A stretch of 64,000 nt of DNA from the NCBI GenBank assembly GCA_009760855.2, contig WPIO01000177.1, forward strand, positions 392,501-456,500. The letters run 5' to 3'. The position numbers and the translations under genes are program-made. Origin of the DNA: Cristatella mucedo (lineage: Eukaryota > Bryozoa > Phylactolaemata > Cristatellidae). The notes under the pieces were generated by a model. The model saw only the letters and a program-made list of their open reading frames with translations. It did no database searches and was not told the DNA's origin. Below are positions 40,815 through 50,019 of the stretch, one piece after another (position 1 is the stretch's first letter; the number at the start of each line of letters is the position of its first letter).

Positions 40815-41369
40815 ATGTCAAAATCTGAAGTATCTGATCCCAATCTTGCTACATCTGCAACTCTGCTAAAAGCATATGTTGACTATCTTGTAAAGTCTAG
40901 AATGACTGCTTATGATCAACAAACACTCGACTCGGATATTTCAATTATGACAGATACTTCTGTTAAAAAGTTGTATATAGATGAGTGTGACATTGAAGCA
41001 CAAAAAGTAATCACTTCTGGAATGGCAAGTGTAACAAGTGATCTTGAAGCATCAGTTAGATCTAAAGTTGATACTCTTCTTGATACACCTGGAGAAATCT
41101 CTGGATATACAACATGTATTGCCAGTCAGCTGCCAACACTTTCAACAGTTATCTCAGGTGTTGCAGGAATGAAACCTGATATCTCTGGAATTGTTAAGGA
41201 TGAATGTTATGCAATTCTACCTGATATCACTGATAAAACAAGTGCTAGACAAAAGGCAACGCTTGCTGCTCTTGTTGCTTCAGTTGCTCCAGTTGCTCCA
41301 GTTGTCGACCCAGCAGTCGTCGATCCGAATGTCCCAGTTTCTGATACAATTCCACCAACCACACTGTAA
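40815..41369 (+). CDS. unknown protein with Pro/Val/Ala-rich tail, 184 residues
   Basis: An intact frame preceded by TAATAGTATAGGAA. The N-terminal two thirds are Ser/Thr/Asp-rich and helical in look; the C-terminal 35 residues are a PVAPVVDP-type low-complexity tail. No enzyme motif is visible. Being intact among broken genes may mean only that it is short. A structural or virion-associated role is a guess. Confidence 0.65.
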   Translation: MSKSEVSDPNLATSATLLKAYVDYLVKSRMTAYDQQTLDSDISIMTDTSVKKLYIDECDIEAQKVITSGMASVTSDLEASVRSKVDTLLDTPGEISGYTTCIASQLPTLSTVISGVAGMKPDISGIVKDECYAILPDITDKTSARQKATLAALVASVAPVAPVVDPAVVDPNVPVSDTIPPTTL

Positions 41370-41388
41370 ATAATTTATTTATGTAGAA

Positions 41389-41754
41389 ATGAATGTAGAA
41401 ACTAGAAGTAAAGATTGTCTAACAGTTGCACAAGGTCAGCAGACTATAAAGATTTGCTCATATCCAATGGGTAGAATTGAGGATATTAGGAGTACACTAT
41501 TAGAAGCATTAAATTAGTTTTAGAATATAAAGCTTTAAGACTAGATCATTCAGAAAAAGAAATCGCATATATATTTACAAAAGTTATAGATGTATCAATA
41601 TTTTCTGAGTTTCTTAAAGATTTGAAAATAGATAAAATAAATAGTCTTAAATCAGAAGCATACTCTAAAAAAATAGAGTTAACAACAATTAACAGGAAAA
41701 GAATATAGCACACCAACAGAGCTTATTAAAGAAAGTCTAGATTGGAAAGTTTAA
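41389..41754 (+). pseudogene. small unknown gene, two frameshifts
   Basis: It starts after TTATGTAGAA. The first frame ends at 41517; related coding continues in a second frame from about 41500 and a third from about 41690, to TAA at 41752-41754. About 115 codons in all. The last codons overlap the end of the convergent minus-strand gene at 41751. Not recognised. Confidence 0.45.
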
Positions 41755-42339
41755 ATATCTGCTATTCTAAAATAATTTATTCCATCTGTAGCAGCAGCAG
41801 TAAGAATAGGAGCTGTATAAGTAGTAGTAGTAGTAGGATCATATTCAATTAAACTTTGAGTATTATATTTGACGTCGCTAATTAAATCAATTTCAATTGC
41901 ATCTAAATAAGTTGGAGTTTCAAGATTATTATAGTTTGAAACAGGAAAACTAAAAGTAATAGCCATAGATCTGCCATATATATCAAAATCATCTGCATAA
42001 AACTGTGTTATATAACCACTTAATAATAACATATAATTATCTTCAACGCCATAATAAGTAATATTAAGAAAATTAGAAGCAAAGAAGTCTGGCGAGTAAA
42101 GTTTTTGCCTATAGTTTCTAACTATAAAGTTACCGAAATCTCCACTTCGCGTCTCAAGTTTCACTTTGGCAATAGAATAGTTTACTATTGTTAAATTAGC
42201 ATATTTTAGTATAATTGATCTTTGACTTAATTGTTTTTCTATAAAAAAATGTTGGAATAAATTGATTTTTTATTCTTGAATCTGGCAATGTTATTGCTGT
42301 ATGACCTCCAACAAAAATACTATTATAAAGTTCTTTCAT
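41751..42339 (-). pseudogene. unknown protein, last gene of the fibre-like cluster
   Basis: A start at 42339 (MKELYNSIFVGGHTAI) opens a frame that shifts near 42190 into a 137-codon frame ending at 41751. The product is rich in Tyr, Asn and Thr with beta-strand-like alternation (DFDIYGRSMAITFSFPV) and a threonine run. It directly follows the fibre-like genes on the same strand, so a virion surface or tail-like role is plausible but unproven. Confidence 0.5.
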
Positions 42340-42348
42340 GTTTATTTT

Positions 42349-42870
42349 TTAATTTGTATAAGTCAATTCTTTTATTGGTATGTCAGTTATTCTACTCAAG
42401 TAATAGTTATCATTGTATATACCATCATAATAAGTTGACAAATTTTTTATTTTCGTAAAAGTTAATGGGCCGCTAGTAATAGGTATATTAGGATGAGGAT
42501 TTCTATTTCTTAAGTATATAAAATTTACATCAAGTGCGCTATGATGTTATTTCACTTCCACCATATAGGTTATCTACTGTTAAATCACCATTTACTGTAA
42601 AAGCTGCCTTAGTATCGGTGTACTCTTTTGTTGCGACATCATTTCCTTTTATCGGAGCTAGTACATTGTCATATTTTTTTGAGTTTGCAGATATGTTTCC
42701 TCGTATAAATTGATCTGAATCTTTTCTTATATAGTTGCTATCAGCAAATGATTTTCCAACAGCTTCTAATCGATCTACATTACCTCCAAGATTTTCTATT
42801 CAATTTTCAGACATATCCAATGTTCCAATCATTTGTAAATCTTTTCTGCTTTAAATTATGCTATTGCTAT
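42349..42870 (-). pseudogene. tail-fibre-like repeat protein (third of cluster)
   Basis: The minus strand reads blocks such as IENLGGNVDRLEAV, IKGNDVATKEYTDTKAAF and TVNGDLTVDNLYGG, which resemble phage tail-fibre and trimeric-adhesin repeat units. It has at least two in-frame stops and a shift. It ends at TAA 42349-42351, ten bases before the next gene. The true start is unclear: TTTATATAGCAATAG near 42870 looks like the usual start motif with its ATG lost. Confidence 0.6.
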
Positions 42871-42985
42871 ATAAACCATAATATTTATTTCTTTATCTAA
42901 CAATCTTGACCCACATATAAATGTAGAGTTAGTAACTATTATTTTTATTATAATCTAACATATAGCTACCATACAATTGATTAGC

Positions 42986-43724
42986 CTACGCTGTTAGTGT
43001 TGATGGTGGAGGAATAAGCACTTCTGTTATTCCAGAAACTTCATACGTTACTCCAAGAACAAAAGTACCTCTAGGGATTGTAATGCTACTAATGTTAGTA
43101 ATCCATCTACCATTGACTGTTTTGTCATATATTTGCGTAGTTAGCGAGCCATCCATTGTTCCTTTAAAATTTACAATAGTAACATTTCCATTTAATTTTC
43201 TTAGATAGCCAAGATTTACTTCACCATTTGGATTTACAGGATCATTTCGTATAATAATTGAATAACCATTCATATCTAAAGGTCCGCTCATTACTGCATT
43301 ATTATATTTTGCAAAGTTAGCATCCATATATGCAACAGTTGCAACATTAGTTGCTAAGGATGGTGTTACTGCATTAGCAATATTTAATGTTCCAGTTACA
43401 ATCAAATTTCCATTAACAGTTCCACCAGTTTTTGATATTTTCGTATCCATAATCTTTTGTAGCAGCATCACTTGCATTAACAGGATTAGCACGATCTATT
43501 ACTGTATGATTATTCATATCAAGATCACCATCAGCAGTCGTAGATACTTTTGTTACAAAGTTTGTATCAATATACTTTCTATTTACAGCATCTGTAGAGT
43601 CAACAGGGTCTCCAAGATTTTTTATTAGATTTTGATTCATATTTAAAGACCCGTTCATAATATCTCCAGTCTTACGAATATAATTTGTTTGGTTAGTACC
43701 TTTTCTACGATATCCAAGCGACAT
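42986..43724 (-). pseudogene. tail-fibre-like repeat protein (second of cluster)
   Basis: It starts at 43724 right after TTGTATAGA and has one frameshift near 43440. Repeat blocks include IKNLGDPVDSTDAVNRKYID, VIDRANPVNASDAATKDY, TVNGNLIVTGTLNIANAV and LDMNGYSIIIRNDPVN. The shared form is N-x-x-x-I-x-N-L-x-x-P-V-x-x-x-D-A-x-x-K-x-Y, well known from phage tail fibres. The C-terminal 70 residues lack the repeat and may form a head domain. In a Polinton this would be a candidate host-attachment protein. Confidence 0.7.
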
Positions 43725-43725
43725 T

Positions 43726-44584
43726 CTATACAATAGTAATAATAAAATCAATATATGTAATACTACTAGCAACTCTTAAATTATCTATCGTATAAATGCA
43801 TGCCCCATCAAGGTTGATAACTAAAAGAAGAGTGCCAGATACCCCATAATTGTTGTCACTAGTTAACTCTAAAAACGTTCCAGTAGTATTACAACACCAG
43901 AGAATATTGGATACTGTTTGAAAGTTTGCTACTGAACCAGCAACAAAAGTTGTATAAGGTGTTGCATAGCCGATTATATTTCCTTGCTGATTAAAAACTG
44001 CAATATCCGCAGGAGTTGTTCTCAATATAGAACTTTCTGTTCCTGTTCCATTTACATTAATATTAAATATGTTTAACGGAATAATAGTTGAAGCATTTGT
44101 AAAACCAGTAAGTCTTAAATATAAAGTATAGCATTTATAGAAATCAACAGATTGCTTTGTTACAACATCAGAATTTTTCAAAGAGGTAATTATGTTTGAT
44201 CCTAGATCAAGAGTACTATTAGAGTTACCATTGAAAACTTGAGCCATACTCTTTAGAAATCCATAGTTTATTAGTTTGTAAGGCCTAGAATCTTGATGGA
44301 CAGTTCCGTCAGCAGGTCTTCCAGATATTCCTCTAACATTTTTACAGTTCAACTGGAGAAAAAAATTTTGCACTATTCTTTGGAAGTAAGTCAGATAAGT
44401 TAGAAACAGAAGCTATTTCTCCTGAATCATTAATTGCTACAGTATTAAAAAAGTCTGAATTGAGAGCATAATCTAATCTTATTGCATCTCCATCATTTAC
44501 TGGAAAACCAAGATTTTTAATACTATTTCCATTAGCATTAAGATCACTAAAAATATTGCCATTAATCTTACTAACATTTTCCAT
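43726..44584 (-). pseudogene. tail-fibre-like repeat protein (first of cluster)
   Basis: It starts at 44584 (SKINGNIFSDLNANGN, IKNLGFPVNDGDAI) and shifts frame near 44350. The C-terminal part (to 43726) is a Thr/Asn/Ser-rich beta-type domain. Its stop at 43726-43728 lies 1 bp from the next gene's start codon, and the start motif of that gene overlaps its last codons. The N-terminus is clearly related to the + strand gene at 57456. Confidence 0.7.
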
Positions 44585-44594
44585 TCTTATATAT
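44585..44594. promoter_or_regulatory. 10-bp bidirectional start region TCTTATATAT
   Basis: The only sequence between the divergent start codons at 44584 (-) and 44595 (+). It contains the TATATA core on both strands. Confidence 0.6.
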
Positions 44595-45665
44595 ATGAAG
44601 AAAATAAAAGGTGGAGATCTGAAATCTGGCTTAGATACAACAAAAGAAATATTATCAGGAACAACGACTGCAACCGATCTAGGTTCAAAAGCAATTAGAA
44701 AAGTTGCTCCAAAGATTGCAGTGAAGCTAAGTCTACAAGCATCGAATAAGATTGCAACAATTGTTCGAAAAGTTTTGCAGTCATTTAAAGTAATTGGAAC
44801 TAGTAGTAAGTAACTGCAACAAAAGGACTTGGTGGATTTATATCAGGAATAACAGGAATTGTAGATCTTGGTTTATTCATAAAAGAGATTGTAGAGGATA
44901 TTGCTTCTGGAAAATATGGCAATGTCTTCTGGAAAACAATTGCAGATAAAAAAAGGACTTTCAAAAATGGTAGCATCACTAGATGTTGGCTAATACATAA
45001 ACGAGATTTTGGTAGAAGCAGAAAAAGCTAAATCTGATTGGTACTTAGATCCTAGTAGATTTCTTTCAGAGACATTCGGAGAGAAAATATCTTGGGATGC
45101 TTCACAACTAGATACAAAAGCTTGGAGTAAGAACTTTTTTGAAGTAAGATCTGGCGGATTTTTGCCGGCAATTCCAGCAATCATAGCAAGTATAGCTTCT
45201 ATCATTGGAGCAGTTGGCTTAGGAGTTTCCATAGCGGTAAATGTTGCAGGATTGATTAAGAAAATATATACTGCAAAAGCTCCAAAAATGGATACGCATG
45301 AGGAACGAATGAGTGCTTTGAGTTTACAAAGTGAAAGACTAAAGAATGCAATTGTAGATATAAAAAATATGATAGAATTACTTGATAGAAACATTGATAT
45401 TGATTTGAGTGACAAAGTGCAGAATAGTGAGGTGAAGAACAGATTAGATTATTTGAAAACTGGAAAAGATTTAGTAGAAAAATCAAGAGTTAGTTATAGC
45501 GATGAGTTAAAAAGAGATATAAAAAAGTTGAAAGTAGTACAATTGGGAAAAAAAAAGCACTGCGATTATAAAAGTGAGTCTGCAATGCTACTAGCTAATC
45601 TTTTTGCGAAAGGTAAATCACAAGAAGAAATATATAATGAAATGATAAAACTAAGAGATGAGTAA
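44595..45665 (+). pseudogene. hydrophobic glycine-rich virion-type protein, broken
   Basis: The frame starts MKKIKGGDLKSGLD after TATATAT and stops at 44811-44813. Coding resumes in other frames and returns at about 45009 to run to 45665. The most striking segment is GGFLPAIPAIIASIASII near 45150-45210, a Gly/Ala/Ile hydrophobic stretch like membrane-active segments of adenovirus-type core or minor capsid proteins. The C-terminal third is Lys/Glu-rich and coiled-coil-like. Virion-internal role inferred, homology not shown. Confidence 0.55.
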
Positions 45666-45682
45666 AAAAAGTGCTGTTGAAA

Positions 45683-46250
45683 TTAAAAGTCTGTATGACG
45701 AACTATTTTATAATCTTCTGTTAAAGTATAAGTAAAATTTAATCGCGCGAATTGCAAATGCAAGCGAATTGCTGCAAGATCTCTAGCGATAGCTGCATCT
45801 TCTGCAGAATCAAAATAACCCAAATGGTATCTAACTCCATCTATTAAAATAAGTGAAATCCATTTTTTATTATGTGAGTGCCAGCCAATTCACACCTATT
45901 AAATTTGAAGTATTATTTTTTCTTGTACCTTTGTTTCTTTGATTTTCAGAATGAGTTACTAATCTAAGATTGCTCATTCTATTATCTGATTTAATTCGAT
46001 TCACGTGATCAATTTCTGAAATTGGCATTTCATTATTCATTATCATCCATATAATACGATGTGCTTGATAAATTTTGCTATCTATTCGTATTTCTCGATA
46101 ACCGCTATGATGAATTGTTCCAGCTTCGCTGCCAGATCTCTTGCTGTTCCTGTTCTATTAACCCTCCAGAAGAGTTTTCCAGTATCTGGTTCATTTGTAA
46201 GAAGCTCCATAACTCGGTTTCTAAAAGCTTCATCACGATTTATTTTTAAT
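45683..46250 (-). pseudogene. HNH endonuclease with AP2-type DNA-binding domain
   Basis: The minus strand reads, in order: TNEPDTGKLFWRVNR (typical N-terminal block), AHRIIWM, IDHVNRIKSDNRMSNLR with THSENQRN (the HNH core: Asp-His, Asn, Asn), and then GVNW, IDGVRYHLGYFD and AIARDLAAIRLH (AP2-like three-strand DNA-binding block). This is the architecture of homing endonucleases of phages and large DNA viruses. At least two frameshifts (near 46105 and 45885) and no good ATG (a TATATATT near 46245 is where one would be expected) show it is dead. Confidence 0.8.
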
Positions 46251-46297
46251 ATATAATAGTTTAATTTGTCTTTAAATAAAATTTAATTTATTATAGA

Positions 46298-47060
46298 ATG
46301 GAATATCATGAGGTAAAACTAAACCTATCAGAACATCAAGTAAACTTAATACATAAGTCTGACAAACCTATTTCAATCAGACTAAAAAAGACCTACCAGG
46401 CCCTATTTCTGTATTTGTAACAAAAACACAACTAAATAAAATAGAAAAGTGTAGATAAAAAAAACTGGCTTACAACTAAATCCAAGTTTGAAGCAATTGA
46501 AACAGAATAGAAAAATTGGCTCAGGCATTGTTGATATAATAAATAAACTAACTGGAAATCGCGAAATGCACATGCGTCTTCCTTCAGGAGTTAAATCTGA
46601 ATTTGTTCCAGGTGGTTCATTCAACGGTACTAATCGTTACAGCTATGCCGGTCCAGGAACAAATTTTGCTCAAAGAATGCAGCAAGGCTATGAGGGCACT
46701 AACGACTTGGATAGGTCTGCTTTAGTCCATGATAGTTAATACACTGAAACTTCATCAATGACAGAACCTAAAAGAACAGAAATAAGAAACTTGTCAGACT
46801 TGGTATTAGCTGAGTCTGCTGCTAGAATTGCGCTTGATCCGAGACAACCAAATTATGTACGTGAAGATGCTAAGACAGTTGCAGCTGTTATGGCAGCAAA
46901 ATCAAAATTAGGCTTGGAAATTGGTGGAGCATTAAACGACTCATTTGCTACTGATTTTCTAAAAGATAAAGTTAGTAATCCTGCTAGCCTAAATAAGATT
47001 AAAAATTATGCTCGTGGAATAGTCGATAGAATGCTTGATATAACTCGGAAAAAGATCTAA
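46298..47060 (+). pseudogene. phospholipase A2-like capsid-associated protein, broken
   Basis: The start at 46298 follows TTATAGA. The first frame (MEYHEVKLNLSEHQ) is lost near 46410; from 46488 the reading runs to 47060 with one in-frame TAA at 46737. The middle shows YAGPGTNFAQRM and DLDRSALVHDS followed at once by the stop and a Tyr codon. This is the parvovirus/Polinton-type PLA2 pattern: glycine-rich calcium loop and His-Asp catalytic pair, with the stop replacing a residue inside the catalytic helix. Such enzymes act in endosomal escape. Inactive here. Confidence 0.75.
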
Positions 47061-47102
47061 AAAATTTAACTTACAAAACTATTTTATATTTATTGTTTAT
47101 AT

Positions 47103-47597
47103 TTATACTTTTAAAACTGCTGGATTGAACATTGGTCTCTTTGGTGAACTATAAACTTTTACTTGGTCAATCTTTAATCTAATATTTAATCTTTCTTCAT
47201 TATTATAATATTCTTTTAAAACATAACTACCATCAAAAATTCCAGTGATACAAAAATCATTTCCTAATTTTTTAATGACGTCTGCTGGACTAGATACTTT
47301 AATTTGTTTGTTATTCTCATCAAACATAATACTAGGTTTCTTTCCAAAATCAAATCTAATTCCAATTGTTGACTTTGCACTAGCATCAAATCCCTTGAAT
47401 TTTAATTGTTCGCTCGATCTATCTACAATATTTTGAATATAATGAAGTGATTCTTCTGTTAAATACATCCACGCGCTAAGATAAGGTTTTGAATCATTTG
47501 AAATTTTTTCTTCAACATGAACGTGTGCAGGCTTTCCTATAGGAATAACAACTGCAGAATTTTGGAGAACTACAAATTTCTTTTCTTGATTTGCCAT
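47103..47597 (-). CDS. possible single-stranded-DNA-binding protein, 164 residues
   Basis: This is an intact frame starting directly after CTATATAGA. It is rich in alternating hydrophobic and polar residues with two glycine turns (IGIRFDFGKKPSIMF, FDGSYVLKEYY), consistent with a beta-barrel such as an OB fold. An SSB role would suit a protein-primed replicon, but no diagnostic motif is seen and the assignment is a guess. The C-terminus (SSPKRPMFNPAVLKV) is basic and proline-containing. Confidence 0.45.
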   Translation of the reverse strand: MANQEKKFVVLQNSAVVIPIGKPAHVHVEEKISNDSKPYLSAWMYLTEESLHYIQNIVDRSSEQLKFKGFDASAKSTIGIRFDFGKKPSIMFDENNKQIKVSSPADVIKKLGNDFCITGIFDGSYVLKEYYNNEERLNIRLKIDQVKVYSSPKRPMFNPAVLKV

Positions 47598-47608
47598 TCT
47601 ATATAGTG
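47598..47608 (-). promoter_or_regulatory. CTATATAGA start motif
   Basis: Immediately precedes the minus-strand ATG at 47597. Confidence 0.5.
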
Positions 47609-47625
47609 GAAGTATTTTGTTTAAT

Positions 47626-48064
47626 TCAAATTAATGATTGCATGACTGTACCAAAATAAAAAAAATTCATTAATTTAGGAAAGATTAAGCACCTCATTCC
47701 AAAATCCGTTTGATTGGACTTTTGCAGTTGAAAAGTCTGAGAACTTGGTGTAACTCCAAAATAATTAATCACTTCTGGCATTGGAGGAGCACCGAATGAA
47801 TCAAAATAAAAACATCGATCTCCAATTTTTTTAGGAGCTACCGAGTGATATATTGCTAGATCTGATTTACCAGTATTGCAAATGAGGCACTCATTCTGTT
47901 CTGGAGAACTTAATTCATCTCTTGCAAATACACCTATGAAATTTTTTATATCTAATTCTTTCACATAATGATTTATTTCGAGGTCAGTTAGTGGTGTACT
48001 TTTTACTTTTTTTTAAACTGTTAATAGTTTTTCTTAGTTCAGAAAGGATACTTTCTTTAGTCAT
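47626..48064 (-). pseudogene. adenain-like cysteine protease
   Basis: The enzyme would process capsid proteins during maturation. The N-terminal part starts at 48064 (MTKESILSELRK) and is joined to the main frame only across a slip in the A-run near 48004-48015. The main part shows KNFIGVFARDELS, a catalytic-type His in IYHSVAP, FYFDSFGAPP with the Asp, and FGMRCLIF with the likely nucleophile Cys. The aromatic residue usually following the His is Ser here. Total about 145 codons. Spacing and motifs match Polinton proteases. Confidence 0.8.
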
Positions 48065-48335
48065 TTCACCGCCAAACTTTTTCCAAAGAACTAAAACTCT
48101 AGTGCCTAACTTTTTCCCGGTGAAACAAAACTCCTGCACCTAACTTTTTCCCATGAGCTAAAACTCCATCACCAACACTCGCACTTCTAAGCTTTACAAA
48201 CTTTGACTTTTTACTTTCACAAATCACACAAATTTCTTTAATCATTCTCCTAAGACCTTTTGTACTATCTATTTCACTATACTCCTCGTGAATGCTATCT
48301 GTTGGCTTCTTACATTTCAAGCAGTAAATTTCCAT
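48065..48335 (-). pseudogene. zinc-ribbon protein (DUF5679-like)
   Basis: It starts at 48335 with MEIYCLKCKK and has CVICESKKSKFVKL, forming two CxxC knuckles around a basic loop, a family common in Polintons and adintoviruses. Three imperfect repeats of about 35 bp (GTTTTAGCTCATGGGAAAAA type) encode the C-terminal part at 48060-48165. A stop at 48099-48101 ends the frame inside the third repeat. Role unknown, perhaps DNA or RNA binding. Confidence 0.65.
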
Positions 48336-48360
48336 TTCTATAATATAAAAACTTACGGAA
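48336..48360. promoter_or_regulatory. 25-bp divergent start region
   Basis: Separates the minus-strand start at 48335 from the + strand start at 48361; it contains TTCTATAATATAAA. Confidence 0.5.
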
Positions 48361-48882
48361 TGGTTAATTATGATTGTTGTACAATTATTGCTTCAAGTTT
48401 AGATCAAAAGTTGTATCGCGGACTTATGTCAATGACAAAAGTAAACAAGGCTTACTCTTGGATAAATGGTATTGATGCTATGCCAGAAGTAGACTCGTAT
48501 AAGAACTGCAAGAATGTATTTGTACTTGATGATTTAATGACAGAAGATCAGACAAAGATATTAGACTATTTCACACGAGGAAGACATAAAGGTTTAAACA
48601 TTTTCTACCTTGCTTGAGGATTTACAAATATACCTAGGAGAGAAATTAGAAACAACGTAAATTTAATAGTAATCTTTAAGCAAAACACAACTGGCATTGG
48701 TTATATCCGTGATGTGTACGTTGGAGATATTGATAAGAAACAATTTAGAGAATGGGTTAACTCTTGTACTAGAAACCGTTTTGGATATTGCGTAATAGAC
48801 CTAACTAAGACTGAAACGGAAGGCAGATTTTGGTCTGTTGATTCAGAGGGAAAGCAATTAATGACATTTTTTAATTATTAAT
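48361..48882 (+). pseudogene. A32/FtsK-like genome-packaging ATPase lacking its P-loop
   Basis: The motor would pump DNA into capsids. Visible: CCTIIASSLDQKLY near the start, a Walker B region VFVLDDLMTED near 48520, DYFTRGRHKGLNIFYLA (sensor block), an in-frame TGA at 48615-48617, then NIPRREIRNNVNLIVIFKQN and a C-terminal tail to 48882. The N-terminal Walker A segment is absent: the start codon lies only 25 bp from the divergent gene, leaving no room. So both the TGA and the missing P-loop disable it. Confidence 0.8.
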
Positions 48883-49502
48883 AGATATAGTAAAATGTTT
48901 AATGGAAAAATTTACTCGAGTGGTAAAAAACCTTACATAGGAAGTGTTCAAGAGGCATTAGATTATGAAACTAATCTGCAAAACCTGCAAGATCTGAGAG
49001 ATGCAAATATTTTAGAAAACTCCAGTGAGATACGAAGAATAGAATCAGAAATAGCTGTAAGGGATGCTGCTGAGCATAGGCTAAACGAGCAAGCATTAGA
49101 GAGATCTACTGATAACTCAGGTAAAGTTGTTGTTGAGAAACTTAAAAGAGTTAGACCTAAACTTGCCTTGCAGATAGAAAATAAAGAACAACTACAGAAA
49201 GCTTTAAAATACAAACAAAAACCAGATATATCAAGTAATATTCAAAAAGCGAGAGACGCTGTTAGTGAAGGAAAGCATAAAAAAGCGATTACTATAGCAA
49301 ATCAAGCAAAGACATATGCAGCAAATCCAGAAATACGAGAAGCTATTGATATTGCTCAAAAAAAGGTTTAGCTGAAGAGGTAAATATACATCCTACTACT
49401 GGCACTCCAAAGAGATCTGTAGAAGTACAAGATTTGGATAAAGCTAAACTAATTGAAATAGTTAAAGAAAAAATTGGATATGTTCCAAGTTATGTATCAA
49501 AA

Positions 49503-49850
49503 CTCCCAAAGCCTGGAACTCCCTCCCGACCTGCGTCAGAACATCCCCTGACCTGACCACATTTAAAAGGAACTTAAAAACACCTATTTAGGACAGCGTT
49601 TAGTGGGTCCCTGTGATTCGTCCTTCACGTGCTTGTGCGTGCTGACACTGTGCATGGTGCCACTAACCACATTTGCATGCTGACCCTGTGCATGTCACCC
49701 CTAACCATGTTATTCATTTTGTTTATTTTTTAAGTATGATTTTACTTACCATTTAATTGTATTTCCCTTTGCAGCAAATGTAAAGCGCCTAGAAAGAGAT
49801 TTAGTTCTCTGGGCGCTTTATCAAGTACATTATTGTTATTATTATTATTA
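49503..49850 (+). mobile_element. 5'-truncated L2-like LINE inserted in the Polinton
   Basis: About 350 bp: the end of RT (CTCCCAAAGCCTGGAACTCC), the 3' UTR, the 3' hairpin at about 49785-49830 and an ATT tail. It interrupts the coiled-coil gene. Confidence 0.9.
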
Positions 49851-50019
49851 AGAATAATAAATGAAATTGATAGTACAAATAAAGATTTAAAACTATATGA
49901 GCTAGGACTAAAACTTTATAATGAAAAAATGTATACTGCTGAAAAAGAATTAGAACAAACTGCTAATGATGTCTTAGAATATGCACAGAACTATTTTAGA
50001 AATGTTGAACAAAAAGATA

